DNA of 16,511 bases. Origin: an uncultured Bacilli bacterium (lineage in GTDB: Bacteria; Bacillota_I; Bacilli_A; RF39; UBA660). Position numbers and translations under genes: made by a program. The stretch lies in the NCBI GenBank assembly GCA_947626425.1, contig CANQRX010000023.1:1-16511 (forward strand), given 5' to 3'. Each line of letters opens with the position of its first letter. Positions within the stretch are counted from its first letter, which is position 1. Shown here piece by piece: positions 1 to 6,750 of the stretch. Below the pieces are notes generated by a model, which did no database searches, was not told the origin of the DNA, and was given only the letters and a program-made list of their open reading frames with translations.

Positions 1-1
1 A

Positions 2-1588
2 AATATATGTGAAGAAAATGCAAGTTACCAAATAAATTTAGAATCATTAACTAAAACAGGAGGAAAAACTGATATTGCGACAGAAAATAGATTAGATTCA
101 AAATATGTCCGTTTTCAAATAAACGAAACAGGAAAAGAAGGAACAATGTTGTTATTAAGTAATGCCCCAAATGTAAATCCAATTTTAAAAAATACATATG
201 AATCGCATAAATTAATGACAGGATATTTAAGTTCACAAGAAACCAAAGATTTTGAATTAAGATTGTGGTTAGATGAAGATGCTGATGAAGGAGCGATGAA
301 TAAAACATATGCCAGTAAAGTAACAATAACCAATGCTTATTTAGAGGAAGATAAAATACCACCAACAGCAAATTTAGAGTTAGCAGTATGTGATATGACA
401 ATAACAGCTACGGGAAGTGGAAAAGCTAATGGTAGTAAGAATATTTCAAAATATGAATATAAATTAGATGGTGGAGATTGGGAACAAAATGATAATGCTC
501 AAAAAGAAATTACAGTCGAAGAAAAAGGTTTACATACTGTAGGTTTTAGAGTGACAGATAGTAAGGGCAATGTAAGTAATGAAGTAATTAAAGAAATTGA
601 AGTAAAAGATGAGTTAGCCAATATCTATGGCAAAGAAATACCAGTTATTACGTGTGGAACAAATAAAAATGGTTTATATAAAGTTGAACATAACGAAGCA
701 GTTGTTTATGAACATTGGCAAGAGACAGAGTATCGTTTTGCCGGAGTAAATTATACTGATGAAAGTACTCCATATGTCCATAATTATGTAAAGTTTAATG
801 AAGAAATATGGCGAATCATAGGATTAGTGAATGTTAAAACAGAAGAAGGAAATTATGAGCAACGATTAAAAATCGTGCGAACTGATGGAGTAACTAATCA
901 AACAAACTTTGGAAGTTATCTATGGAATAATACAAGTAATAATGATTGGACAAGTTCATCATTAAAAAATATGTTAAACGGAATTTATTATAATAGTCAA
1001 AGTGGAGCATGTTATAAAAGTAGTAGTACAGCAACCCAATGTGATTTTAGTCAAAGTGGCTTAAATGCAACCGCCCAAGGAATGGTCGATGATGGAGTAA
1101 CATGGAATTTAGGAGGAACAGCAGAATTTCAAACTACAACAGTAACCCAATATTATAACTATGAGCGAGGAGGGATAGTTTATAGTAGCCGTCGACCAAA
1201 GGAATGGGCAAAAATTAATGATGAAAGTAATCATAAAGGAGTAGGGTTAATTTATCCGAGTGATTATGGGTATGCCACGAATGGTGGAACCTCGGGAAGA
1301 GATTATTGTTTTAAAAAAGCACTATACAGTTGGGATGGAAGTGGTTATCAAACAAATTGTGCAAATAAAGATTGGTTAAAACCAAGTAGCTATTTATGGA
1401 CGATTACGCCGTATTCGGGCAATTACTACAATGCGTTCCGTGTCTGCTTGGAGGGGTCTGTCGCCGGCAACTTCGACACCAATATCTCCGGCGCCGTCTG
1501 GCCCGTAGTGTATCTCAAATCTTCTGTTAAAATTATTGATGGAACAGGCGAATTTAATACACCGTTCGAATTATCTGTTCAAAATTGA
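2..1588 (+). CDS. Surface protein, 5'-truncated by the window, with Ig-like segment and putative diversified C-terminal domain
   Basis: The frame is open from base 2, so the ATG at 146 is internal and the true start, with any signal peptide, lies left of the window; 528 codons are visible. From about base 355 to 617 the protein reads like a bacterial Ig-like beta-sandwich ('YEYKLDGGDW', 'GFRVTDSKGNVSNE'). From about 630 to the end is a domain with 'WRIIG', 'SLKNMLNG', 'IYPSDYGYA', 'YLWTITP' and 'VVYLKSSVKI'. The same layout recurs in the gene at 5437-6672. It recalls DUF6273-like/C-type-lectin-like surface domains, but this is from memory and untested. Two cysteine-bounded loops (CYKSSSTATQC and a second at about 1306-1360) suggest disulphides and an extracellular location. 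Codon use changes abruptly at 1401-1513 (separate entry). A terminator follows directly. Function is unknown; binding or adhesion is inference. Confidence 0.85.
   Translation, partial: NICEENASYQINLESLTKTGGKTDIATENRLDSKYVRFQINETGKEGTMLLLSNAPNVNPILKNTYESHKLMTGYLSSQETKDFELRLWLDEDADEGAMNKTYASKVTITNAYLEEDKIPPTANLELAVCDMTITATGSGKANGSKNISKYEYKLDGGDWEQNDNAQKEITVEEKGLHTVGFRVTDSKGNVSNEVIKEIEVKDELANIYGKEIPVITCGTNKNGLYKVEHNEAVVYEHWQETEYRFAGVNYTDESTPYVHNYVKFNEEIWRIIGLVNVKTEEGNYEQRLKIVRTDGVTNQTNFGSYLWNNTSNNDWTSSSLKNMLNGIYYNSQSGACYKSSSTATQCDFSQSGLNATAQGMVDDGVTWNLGGTAEFQTTTVTQYYNYERGGIVYSSRRPKEWAKINDESNHKGVGLIYPSDYGYATNGGTSGRDYCFKKALYSWDGSGYQTNCANKDWLKPSSYLWTITPYSGNYYNAFRVCLEGSVAGNFDTNISGAVWPVVYLKSSVKIIDGTGEFNTPFELSVQN
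1401..1513 (+). other. GC-rich, A-poor island in the surface gene: candidate DGR variable region
   Basis: Bases 1401-1510 contain 64 G or C out of 110, while flanking lines of the same gene are 28-33%. In 1441-1510 only 9 of 70 bases are A. The reading frame continues uninterrupted, and codons become mostly NNC or NNT (TAC, TTC, GTC, TGC, GCC, GGC, AAC, GAC, ACC, ATC, TCC). Position within the gene (near the C-terminus, just before a conserved 'PVVYLKS' tail) and codon pattern match what adenine-directed mutagenesis of AAC/AAT codons produces in a DGR variable region. The template repeat and reverse transcriptase were not found here. Alternatives are a recombined foreign segment or an unusual conserved core. 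Confidence 0.55.
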
Positions 1589-1604
1589 AGGCGAAGGCCT
1601 ATTA

Positions 1605-1649
1605 TCTAGTGTGTAAAATTAAAAAAGTTTACTCACTAGATTTTTTTTT
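1605..1649 (+). terminator. Rho-independent terminator of the surface protein gene
   Basis: The arms TCTAGTGTGTAAA (1605-1617) and TTTACTCACTAGA (1628-1640) pair over 13 positions with one mismatch. The loop is 10 bases, and nine T follow. Confidence 0.88.
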
Positions 1650-1668
1650 AATGTTTTGGATTTCAAAT

Positions 1669-1706
1669 AAAAAAATTTAGAATATTAATTATTTTTAAAT
1701 TCTAAA
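1669..1706 (-). terminator. Terminator of the transglutaminase-like gene
   Basis: Read on the minus strand, TTTAGAAT and ATTCTAAA form an 8-bp stem (arms at 1699-1706 and 1676-1683) followed by seven T. The hairpin includes the last codons and stop of the gene. It faces the terminator of the convergent surface gene. Confidence 0.75.
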
Positions 1707-2650
1707 TATATTTCTTTTTTAAATTGGTGTTCGGTAATTGGTTCTGCTTCTTCTTTACCTTTATCATTTTCCATTAATTGATCGGTTGAAACTAAAAAGT
1801 AAGTATCTAATAAATAATTTTGACCATCATTACTAACTGGATCATCCCAAGTTAAATCTAAATGATACCAATTGTTATCTATATATACTGCATTCCAAAC
1901 ATGCCCGACCTTGCTTGGGTCTTCTGGAGTAGTGGCGATTTTAAAATTTGGAACATTTAATTTATTTAAAAATAAAGCCATTGCATCCGTATAACCATTA
2001 CATGTTGCATAACCTTCAAATAACGGTCCATAAGCTAAATACGATTGGAAAGAACTTTCTTCGCCATTATTTCTTAAAACATCATAAGTTGAATTATTAA
2101 TTATATAATCATGAATTGTTTTGATTTTTTCCCGTAAATCCATTTGATCGTTAATGAGCTCGTTATAAATTTGCTCAACTTTATGATTTAAGGCATTGAT
2201 ATGATCTTCGTTATAAAAATAAGTTACGTTAATTTGAATTAATCCCGTTTCACTGATAGTTGTTTGCATATTTGAAAAACCATTATAAGGATGAACAAAG
2301 TTATTTATATGAGTTAATAAATTTTGATTTTCACTAAGTTCTTTAACATCTTTAATACAATTTTCGTATTCTTTTGGGCATAAAAATTGAAATTCTTTCC
2401 AACCATTATTAACCACTGTATAATATAAATTTTTAATATCGCCTTTCGAATAAACATTAAAATCATCTAAATTTCGGACAAACAAATATTGATTTTCTTT
2501 TTTATAAGGACTAATTGGATTTACATTCTCGGGCTGTTTTTCTTCCACATAATTGGCTAAATTTTCGGTAATATCATCCATTTTGATAAAAACAAGCAAA
2601 ATAGTTAGCAAACAAACTATGGGAACTAAGATTTTATTTAATAAATTCAT
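1685..2650 (-). CDS. Membrane-anchored transglutaminase-like (papain-fold) protein
   Basis: 321 aa. Residues 7-23 form one hydrophobic segment near the N-terminus (signal anchor or uncleaved signal), so the rest probably lies outside the membrane. The C-terminal half shows the transglutaminase-like core: 'EGYATCNGYTDAM' with Cys217, 'VGHVWNAV' with His250 and 'WYHLDLTWDDP' with Asp265, in the Cys-His-Asp order expected for a catalytic triad. The upstream 'LREKIKTIHDYIINNSTYD' segment is typical of this family. Members may be cysteine proteases, peptidases or cross-linking enzymes; substrate cannot be told, and cell-wall or surface-protein processing is a guess. The start has AAAGGA about 10 bases upstream. 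It is convergent with the surface protein gene and has its own promoter at 2671-2699. Confidence 0.85.
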   Translation of the reverse strand: MNLLNKILVPIVCLLTILLVFIKMDDITENLANYVEEKQPENVNPISPYKKENQYLFVRNLDDFNVYSKGDIKNLYYTVVNNGWKEFQFLCPKEYENCIKDVKELSENQNLLTHINNFVHPYNGFSNMQTTISETGLIQINVTYFYNEDHINALNHKVEQIYNELINDQMDLREKIKTIHDYIINNSTYDVLRNNGEESSFQSYLAYGPLFEGYATCNGYTDAMALFLNKLNVPNFKIATTPEDPSKVGHVWNAVYIDNNWYHLDLTWDDPVSNDGQNYLLDTYFLVSTDQLMENDKGKEEAEPITEHQFKKEIYLEFKNN

Positions 2651-2670
2651 AACGCATCATTCCTTTAATA

Positions 2671-2699
2671 ATTTTAACAAAAAATGCCGACTGGGGCAA
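2671..2699 (-). promoter_or_regulatory. Sigma-A-type promoter for the transglutaminase-like gene
   Basis: On the minus strand TTGCCC (2694-2699) and TAAAAT (2671-2676) are separated by 17 bases, about 20 bases before the start codon. Confidence 0.55.
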
Positions 2700-2764
2700 T
2701 TTTATTTTTTGGAAAGTGTCTAGTGACTGTCTTTAGATTCCTAACTAATATATGCTTACAAAGT

Positions 2765-2797
2765 AAAAAAAAACATGAATTTTAAAACTAATTCATG
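2765..2797 (-). terminator. rpsT terminator overlapping the stop codon
   Basis: On the minus strand CATGAATT (2790-2797) pairs with AATTCATG (2774-2781), followed by nine T. The first arm contains the final Met and Asn codons and the first base of the TAG stop. Confidence 0.85.
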
Positions 2798-3051
2798 GCT
2801 TTTATTTTTTGTGATAATCTTGATTTTTGACGATCAGCTGTGTTTTTCTTTATAAAACCTTTACTGCAGGCTTTATCAATATATTTTTGAACATCAGCAA
2901 ATAAAGTTTTGGCATTTTCTTTATTTCCAGCTTCAATTGCTTTATCACAATTCTTTATACAATTACGTACTCTTGCTTTTAATTCATGATTGTTTTCAGT
3001 TTTTTTAGCAATCACTTTAATAGCTTTTTTTGAACTTTTAATGTTAGCCAT
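2788..3051 (-). CDS. rpsT: 30S ribosomal protein S20
   Basis: 87 aa, the normal length for S20, a primary 16S rRNA-binding protein of the small subunit. The N-terminus 'MANIKSSKKAIKVIAKK' and C-terminal 'KGFIKKNTADRQKSRLSQKI' are characteristic (KG.IHKN.A.RKKSRL in most bacteria), and the whole protein is Lys-rich and helical. AAAGGAG lies 7 bases before the ATG. It has its own promoter (3086-3114) and terminator, so it can be expressed independently of the IMPACT gene upstream. S20 is commonly autoregulated in other bacteria, but nothing here demonstrates it. Confidence 0.96.
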   Translation of the reverse strand: MANIKSSKKAIKVIAKKTENNHELKARVRNCIKNCDKAIEAGNKENAKTLFADVQKYIDKACSKGFIKKNTADRQKSRLSQKIKAMN

Positions 3052-3085
3052 AGATAAACTCCTTTCTTCAAGTAAATTCTTAATA

Positions 3086-3114
3086 ATTTTATCAAATAAA
3101 TAAGGAATTTACAA
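3086..3114 (-). promoter_or_regulatory. rpsT promoter
   Basis: On the minus strand TTGTAA (3109-3114) and TAAAAT (3086-3091) are separated by 17 bases, leaving a leader of roughly 30 bases before the ATG. Confidence 0.65.
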
Positions 3115-3144
3115 GCTGTTTTTTCGCGTTTTTAACGAGGATTC

Positions 3145-3498
3145 TTAATTTTCATTTAGACAATTTTTGGCCGTTGTTAAATAAGACCGCATTAAATTTC
3201 CAGCTCCCAATTTTACACCACCAAAATACCGAACGACAAATATTGCTTTATTAATTAATTTTTTTTCTAATAAAAGGTTATAAATAGGTAAACCTGCCGT
3301 GTTAGTTGGTTCTTTATCGTCGCTTTTGCCTGCCGTATTCGCAAGTAAAAAAGCATAGGGAATATGTTTGGCCTTTTTATGTTCTTTTTTTAAATTTTCA
3401 ATTATTTTTTTAACTTCATCACTATTTTCAATCGCATAATAATAGCCAATAAACTTCGATTTTTTTATTTCGTAAGTAAAAGTATTAATCAATTGCAT
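3145..3498 (-). CDS. IMPACT/YigZ family protein (UPF0029), single-domain form
   Basis: 117 aa from the ATG at 3498, chosen because GGTGA lies 6 bases before it; a TTG at 3510 would overlap that ribosome site. The IMPACT N-terminal domain is recognisable: 'KKSKFIGYYYAI', 'KHIPYAFLL', 'KSDDKEPTNTAGLPI' (usually SDDGEP.GTAG) and 'VVRYFGGVKLGAGNLMRSY'. The family links to translation control in eukaryotes; bacterial YigZ has no settled role. Typical YigZ proteins are about 200 aa with a second DUF1949 domain, which is absent here: the frame ends cleanly at 'NCLNEN'. No terminator is seen before rpsT, 93 bases on, so read-through is possible. Confidence 0.88.
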   Translation of the reverse strand: MQLINTFTYEIKKSKFIGYYYAIENSDEVKKIIENLKKEHKKAKHIPYAFLLANTAGKSDDKEPTNTAGLPIYNLLLEKKLINKAIFVVRYFGGVKLGAGNLMRSYLTTAKNCLNEN

Positions 3499-3514
3499 TT
3501 TTTTCACCAAAAAT

Positions 3515-3550
3515 ATTATAGCTTTAAAAATGTGAAAAATAAAGTATAAT
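3515..3550. promoter_or_regulatory. Divergent promoter region between the IMPACT gene and uvrC
   Basis: A TATAAT at 3545-3550 on the plus strand lies 24 bases before the uvrC ATG. A TATAAT on the minus strand (3515-3520) lies 16 bases before the IMPACT gene start. The -35 hexamers are poor on both sides (for example TTTAAA at 3523-3528 for uvrC), and the two promoters would overlap. Confidence 0.5.
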
Positions 3551-3574
3551 AATATTAAGAAATGGGTGTTTATT

Positions 3575-5347
3575 ATGCTACAAGATAAATTAAAACAAAT
3601 TCCTAATTTACCAGGAAGCTATCAAATGAAAAATCGCGATGGAGTAATTATATATGTTGGAAAAGCGAAAAATTTACATAAACGAGTTAACTCCTATTTT
3701 AATCGAACGCATACTGGTAAAACGGCTCGAATGGTTGAAGAAATTACGGATTTTTCTTATATTGTCACAGCTAGTGAATTAGAAGCATTTTTATTAGAAA
3801 TTAATTTAATTAAACAATATGACCCTAAATATAACATATTACTAAAAGACGATAAAAGTTATCCCTATATCGAATATATTTCCAAACCTTATCCCAAACT
3901 AAAAGTTTCTCGTTATTTAAGCATTAAAAAGAAAGATAAAAAGAAATTATTTGGGCCATATCCTAATGCCTATGCGGCAAGGAAAATTGTTAATTTATTA
4001 AATCGGCTTTATCCTTTAAAAAAATGTGATGGCAATCCTAAAAAAGTGTGTTTGTATTATCATATTGGCGAATGTTTAGGCTATTGTGAAAAAAAAGTTT
4101 CTGAAGAAAACCTCCAAAAAATGGAAGAAGATATTTTAGCTTTTTTAAATGGTAATGACAAAATTTTAAAAGACAAAATTATTGAAAAAATGAATAATTA
4201 CAGTGAGGCAATGAATTATGAATTAGCTTTAGAATTAAAAAAAGAACTTGATTATATTACCATCGTTTTAGATAAACAAAAAATAACTTTAAAAGATTTA
4301 ACAAATAAAGATGTCATTGGTTATTATTTTAATCAAGGTTATATTGCCGTGCAAATCTTGTTTATTAGAAATGGAAAAATAGTGGGTGGCCATAGTGATG
4401 CTTTTCCCATCATCAGCGATTTATTAAGTGATATGGAACATTACATTCCTCTTTTTTACGAACGTCATGAAATCCCTAAAGAAATATTAGTTTCCGAAGA
4501 AATATATTCTAACATCTTAAATACTTATTTTGAAAATAAATTAATCGTGCCTCTTAAGGGTCAAAAAAAGCAATTAGTGCAAATGGCTAATGACAATGCT
4601 AAAATCTATTTAGAAAATGAATTAGAATTAATTTTAAAGAAAGAAAATATGACCGAAAAGGCTAATGATGAACTTCGGAAAATCCTCGGTTTAGCGACTT
4701 TAGATCGCATCGATTTATTTGATAATTCCAATTTATTTGGTAGTTGGACAGTTAGTTGTATGGTCGTTTTTAAAAACGGAGTTCCTGCGAAAAATGAATA
4801 TCGTAAATATAAAATGAGTTTTGAAAAAAATGATGATTATAATATGATGAGAGAAGTTATCTATCGCCGCTATCAAAAGTCCTTAGTGGAAAAAACAGAA
4901 TTACCTAATTTAATTATTGTCGATGGGGGCATTGGCCAAATTCATGCTTGTGAAGAAATTTTAAATGAACTTAATCTACCAATTAAAGTCTGTGGTTTAA
5001 AGAAAAATGATAGACACCGGACAAGTGATTTAATTGACGGTCAAACCCTAGAAGTTATAGCTATTCCCAAAGATAGTAACGTCTTTCATTATCTAACCAA
5101 AATGCAAGATGAAGTCCACCGATTTACTATTAATTATCACCGAACAATTAGAAGTAAAGGGACAATCGCAAGTGTATTAGACAATATTCCAGGAATAGGG
5201 GAAAAACGAAAAAAGCAATTGATTAAAACCTTTGGCAGTGTCAAAAAAATGGAAGAAGCAAGTATTGATGAATTAAAAACTGTTCTGCCCGAAGCTACCG
5301 CTCTGTTGCTTCTTGATTATTTAAAAAGTCGCAAAAAAAGTGAATAA
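3575..5347 (+). CDS. uvrC: UvrABC excinuclease subunit C
   Basis: 590 aa from the ATG at 3575, preceded by GGGTG at a 6-base gap; a GTG at 3566 lies inside that ribosome site. UvrC makes both incisions flanking a DNA lesion held by UvrB. In order: GIY-YIG nuclease for the 3' cut (residues 13-90, 'IIYVGKAKNLHKRVNSYF'); four cysteines 151, 159, 167 and 171 ('CLYYHIGECLGYC') that match the metal or iron-sulphur site described for UvrC; UVR motif binding UvrB (about 200-235); RNase H-like nuclease for the 5' cut with Asp383 in 'LFDNSN' and Asp450 in 'LIIVDGG'; C-terminal tandem helix-hairpin-helix (537-580, 'IPGIGEKRKKQLI'). Full length and intact. It stands alone, without uvrA or uvrB beside it. 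Confidence 0.97.
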   Translation: MLQDKLKQIPNLPGSYQMKNRDGVIIYVGKAKNLHKRVNSYFNRTHTGKTARMVEEITDFSYIVTASELEAFLLEINLIKQYDPKYNILLKDDKSYPYIEYISKPYPKLKVSRYLSIKKKDKKKLFGPYPNAYAARKIVNLLNRLYPLKKCDGNPKKVCLYYHIGECLGYCEKKVSEENLQKMEEDILAFLNGNDKILKDKIIEKMNNYSEAMNYELALELKKELDYITIVLDKQKITLKDLTNKDVIGYYFNQGYIAVQILFIRNGKIVGGHSDAFPIISDLLSDMEHYIPLFYERHEIPKEILVSEEIYSNILNTYFENKLIVPLKGQKKQLVQMANDNAKIYLENELELILKKENMTEKANDELRKILGLATLDRIDLFDNSNLFGSWTVSCMVVFKNGVPAKNEYRKYKMSFEKNDDYNMMREVIYRRYQKSLVEKTELPNLIIVDGGIGQIHACEEILNELNLPIKVCGLKKNDRHRTSDLIDGQTLEVIAIPKDSNVFHYLTKMQDEVHRFTINYHRTIRSKGTIASVLDNIPGIGEKRKKQLIKTFGSVKKMEEASIDELKTVLPEATALLLLDYLKSRKKSE

Positions 5348-5349
5348 AG

Positions 5350-5393
5350 TGTCAAATTAACGGAAAATAATCAGGGAAAATTGACATATTTTT
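5350..5393 (+). terminator. Weak terminator after uvrC
   Basis: TGTCAA (5350-5355) can pair with TTGACA (5381-5386), followed by a T-rich stretch. The stem is short and its right arm is also the -35 box of the next promoter, so this may be chance. Confidence 0.3.
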
Positions 5394-5409
5394 AATAAAT
5401 TTGTATACT
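5381..5409 (+). promoter_or_regulatory. Strong sigma-A-type promoter of the second surface protein gene
   Basis: TTGACA (5381-5386, perfect) and TATACT (5404-5409) are separated by 17 bases. This is the closest match to the housekeeping consensus in the window, 27 bases before the start codon. Confidence 0.85.
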
Positions 5410-5436
5410 TAATAATAGGAAAGGGTGGTTGATTAA

Positions 5437-6672
5437 ATGCGTCCAAAGTATAAAGTGAGTTTAATAATTATTTTAATATCATTACTTTGTACGGTTTTTA
5501 TTGCCTTTAACTATCGAAACTTTCAGCATTTTAAAGAAAATACAATGGCCATGATTAAAGTAAAATCTGGTTTATCAATAAATTACTTAAATGGAAATAG
5601 AGTTCAAACCAATGAAGATACTTATGAATTGGATTTTTCCATAACCAATACTCAAACCGAACCAATTTATTATTATATTAAACTTTTGAATAATGTTAGT
5701 AATTCGGAAATAAGTTATAAGTTAGTTAATCTTGAAGGAATAATAAATGATCTAAGTGATAATCTTACTAAAAATAATTTAGTGAATATGGTGGCAATTG
5801 AACCTGGCCAAACCCATAATTTTTCCTTAATCTTTTATAATCCTCATAAAAAAGAAATTGATTCGGAATTAAGTATTGATTTAGCTAAAGTTGATTCAAG
5901 CCTAAAAAGCAATATATTAAAAGCGAACAAAGTTGTCAGTCAAGAAGAGGCTGATTATGAAAATGGAACGAGTGAAGCAAGCTATTTATTAGAATTAGAT
6001 TTAGAAGATGAACCAACTTATTACTTTCGCGGGAATGCTTCTAATAACTATGTTTTACTAGCAAATTATCTATGGCGAATTGTAAGAATAAATGCCGATG
6101 GGACCTCTTTATTAGTTTTAAATGAGCCTTTAGAAGATTCATCCCCTATTAATGCAAGTAATGAAAATTCGCTAACAACCTTTTTAGATTCAACTATATA
6201 TCAAAATCTAGCCAATTTTTATGATGAAAACTTAAAAGATGTCGATGAGTTAATTGCCAATGCAAAATATTGTACAGATGACAATGCCCAAAGTGAAGAA
6301 GAAGGAACAATCTTTTATTTACCAAACACCCGAATTTTTACTAATTTCGCCCCAGTCGCGACTTGTCCTGGAACTACTTCGACAGCTAAAATTGGTTTAC
6401 TAACCGCTGATGATGTTATGTTTGCCGGTGGAACAACAATTGCTAATAAATCCTATTATTTATATACCCCAAGTATTTGGTGGACTATGACTTTACAAAA
6501 AAAAGAAAATGGTCAGTATTATTACATTGGGGTTGATGAAAACGGCAGTCTTTTACAAGACCAATTAGAAACGAACACTTACCGAATTCGCCCAGCCATA
6601 ACCTTGATTAAAAAGCTAAGTACAACGGGGGTTGGAACAATAGAAGATCCATTTGTAGTTAAAGCAATGTGA
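5437..6672 (+). CDS. Membrane-anchored surface protein sharing the C-terminal domain of the gene at 2-1588
   Basis: 411 aa. Residues 7-25 are a hydrophobic anchor after a basic start (MRPKYK), so the remainder should be extracellular. Residues 40-150 look beta-rich ('YELDFSITNTQTEPIYYYIKL'). From about 195 the protein aligns by eye with the end of the first gene: 'YLWRIVRIN' (211-219) against 'EIWRIIGLV', 'IGLLTADDVMFAGG' (319-332) against 'GLIYPSDYGYATNGG', 'SIWWTMT' (346-352) against 'SYLWTIT', and 'RIRPAITLIKK' (383-393) against 'AVWPVVYLKSS'. Cys279 and Cys310 may form a disulphide. Here the C-terminal region has ordinary AT-rich codons and no GC-rich island. It has its own strong promoter and terminator. 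Function is unknown. Confidence 0.82.
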   Translation: MRPKYKVSLIIILISLLCTVFIAFNYRNFQHFKENTMAMIKVKSGLSINYLNGNRVQTNEDTYELDFSITNTQTEPIYYYIKLLNNVSNSEISYKLVNLEGIINDLSDNLTKNNLVNMVAIEPGQTHNFSLIFYNPHKKEIDSELSIDLAKVDSSLKSNILKANKVVSQEEADYENGTSEASYLLELDLEDEPTYYFRGNASNNYVLLANYLWRIVRINADGTSLLVLNEPLEDSSPINASNENSLTTFLDSTIYQNLANFYDENLKDVDELIANAKYCTDDNAQSEEEGTIFYLPNTRIFTNFAPVATCPGTTSTAKIGLLTADDVMFAGGTTIANKSYYLYTPSIWWTMTLQKKENGQYYYIGVDENGSLLQDQLETNTYRIRPAITLIKKLSTTGVGTIEDPFVVKAM

Positions 6673-6685
6673 CAATCAAAAATGT

Positions 6686-6716
6686 AAAGTAGAGAGTTTT
6701 GCTTTCTACTTTTTTT
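6686..6716 (+). terminator. Terminator of the gene at 5437-6672
   Basis: AAAGTAGA (6686-6693) pairs with TCTACTTT (6705-6712), followed by further T. Confidence 0.85.
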
Positions 6717-6750
6717 AATATTTGGTAAACTAAATTTAGGAGGAACATGT

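Noticed and set aside
51..401. Open frame on the minus strand opposite the first surface gene (also one at 115-333)
   Set aside because: It lies inside a longer plus-strand gene with recognisable domains, is a low-complexity Leu/Tyr-rich translation, and has no ribosome site.
1586..1588. Possible reading of TGA as tryptophan, as in Mycoplasma
   Set aside because: Tryptophans in UvrC, SpoVAC, ScpA and the ATPase are TGG, and the TGA codons at 1588 and 6672 are followed at once by terminators.
1605..1640. Hairpin after the candidate variable region as a DGR-associated cruciform
   Set aside because: It is over 90 bases away, beyond the stop codon, and is followed by nine T, so an ordinary terminator explains it.
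3566..3574. Upstream GTG start for uvrC
   Set aside because: The GTG is part of the GGGTG ribosome site for the ATG at 3575, and the extra residues are not typical of UvrC.
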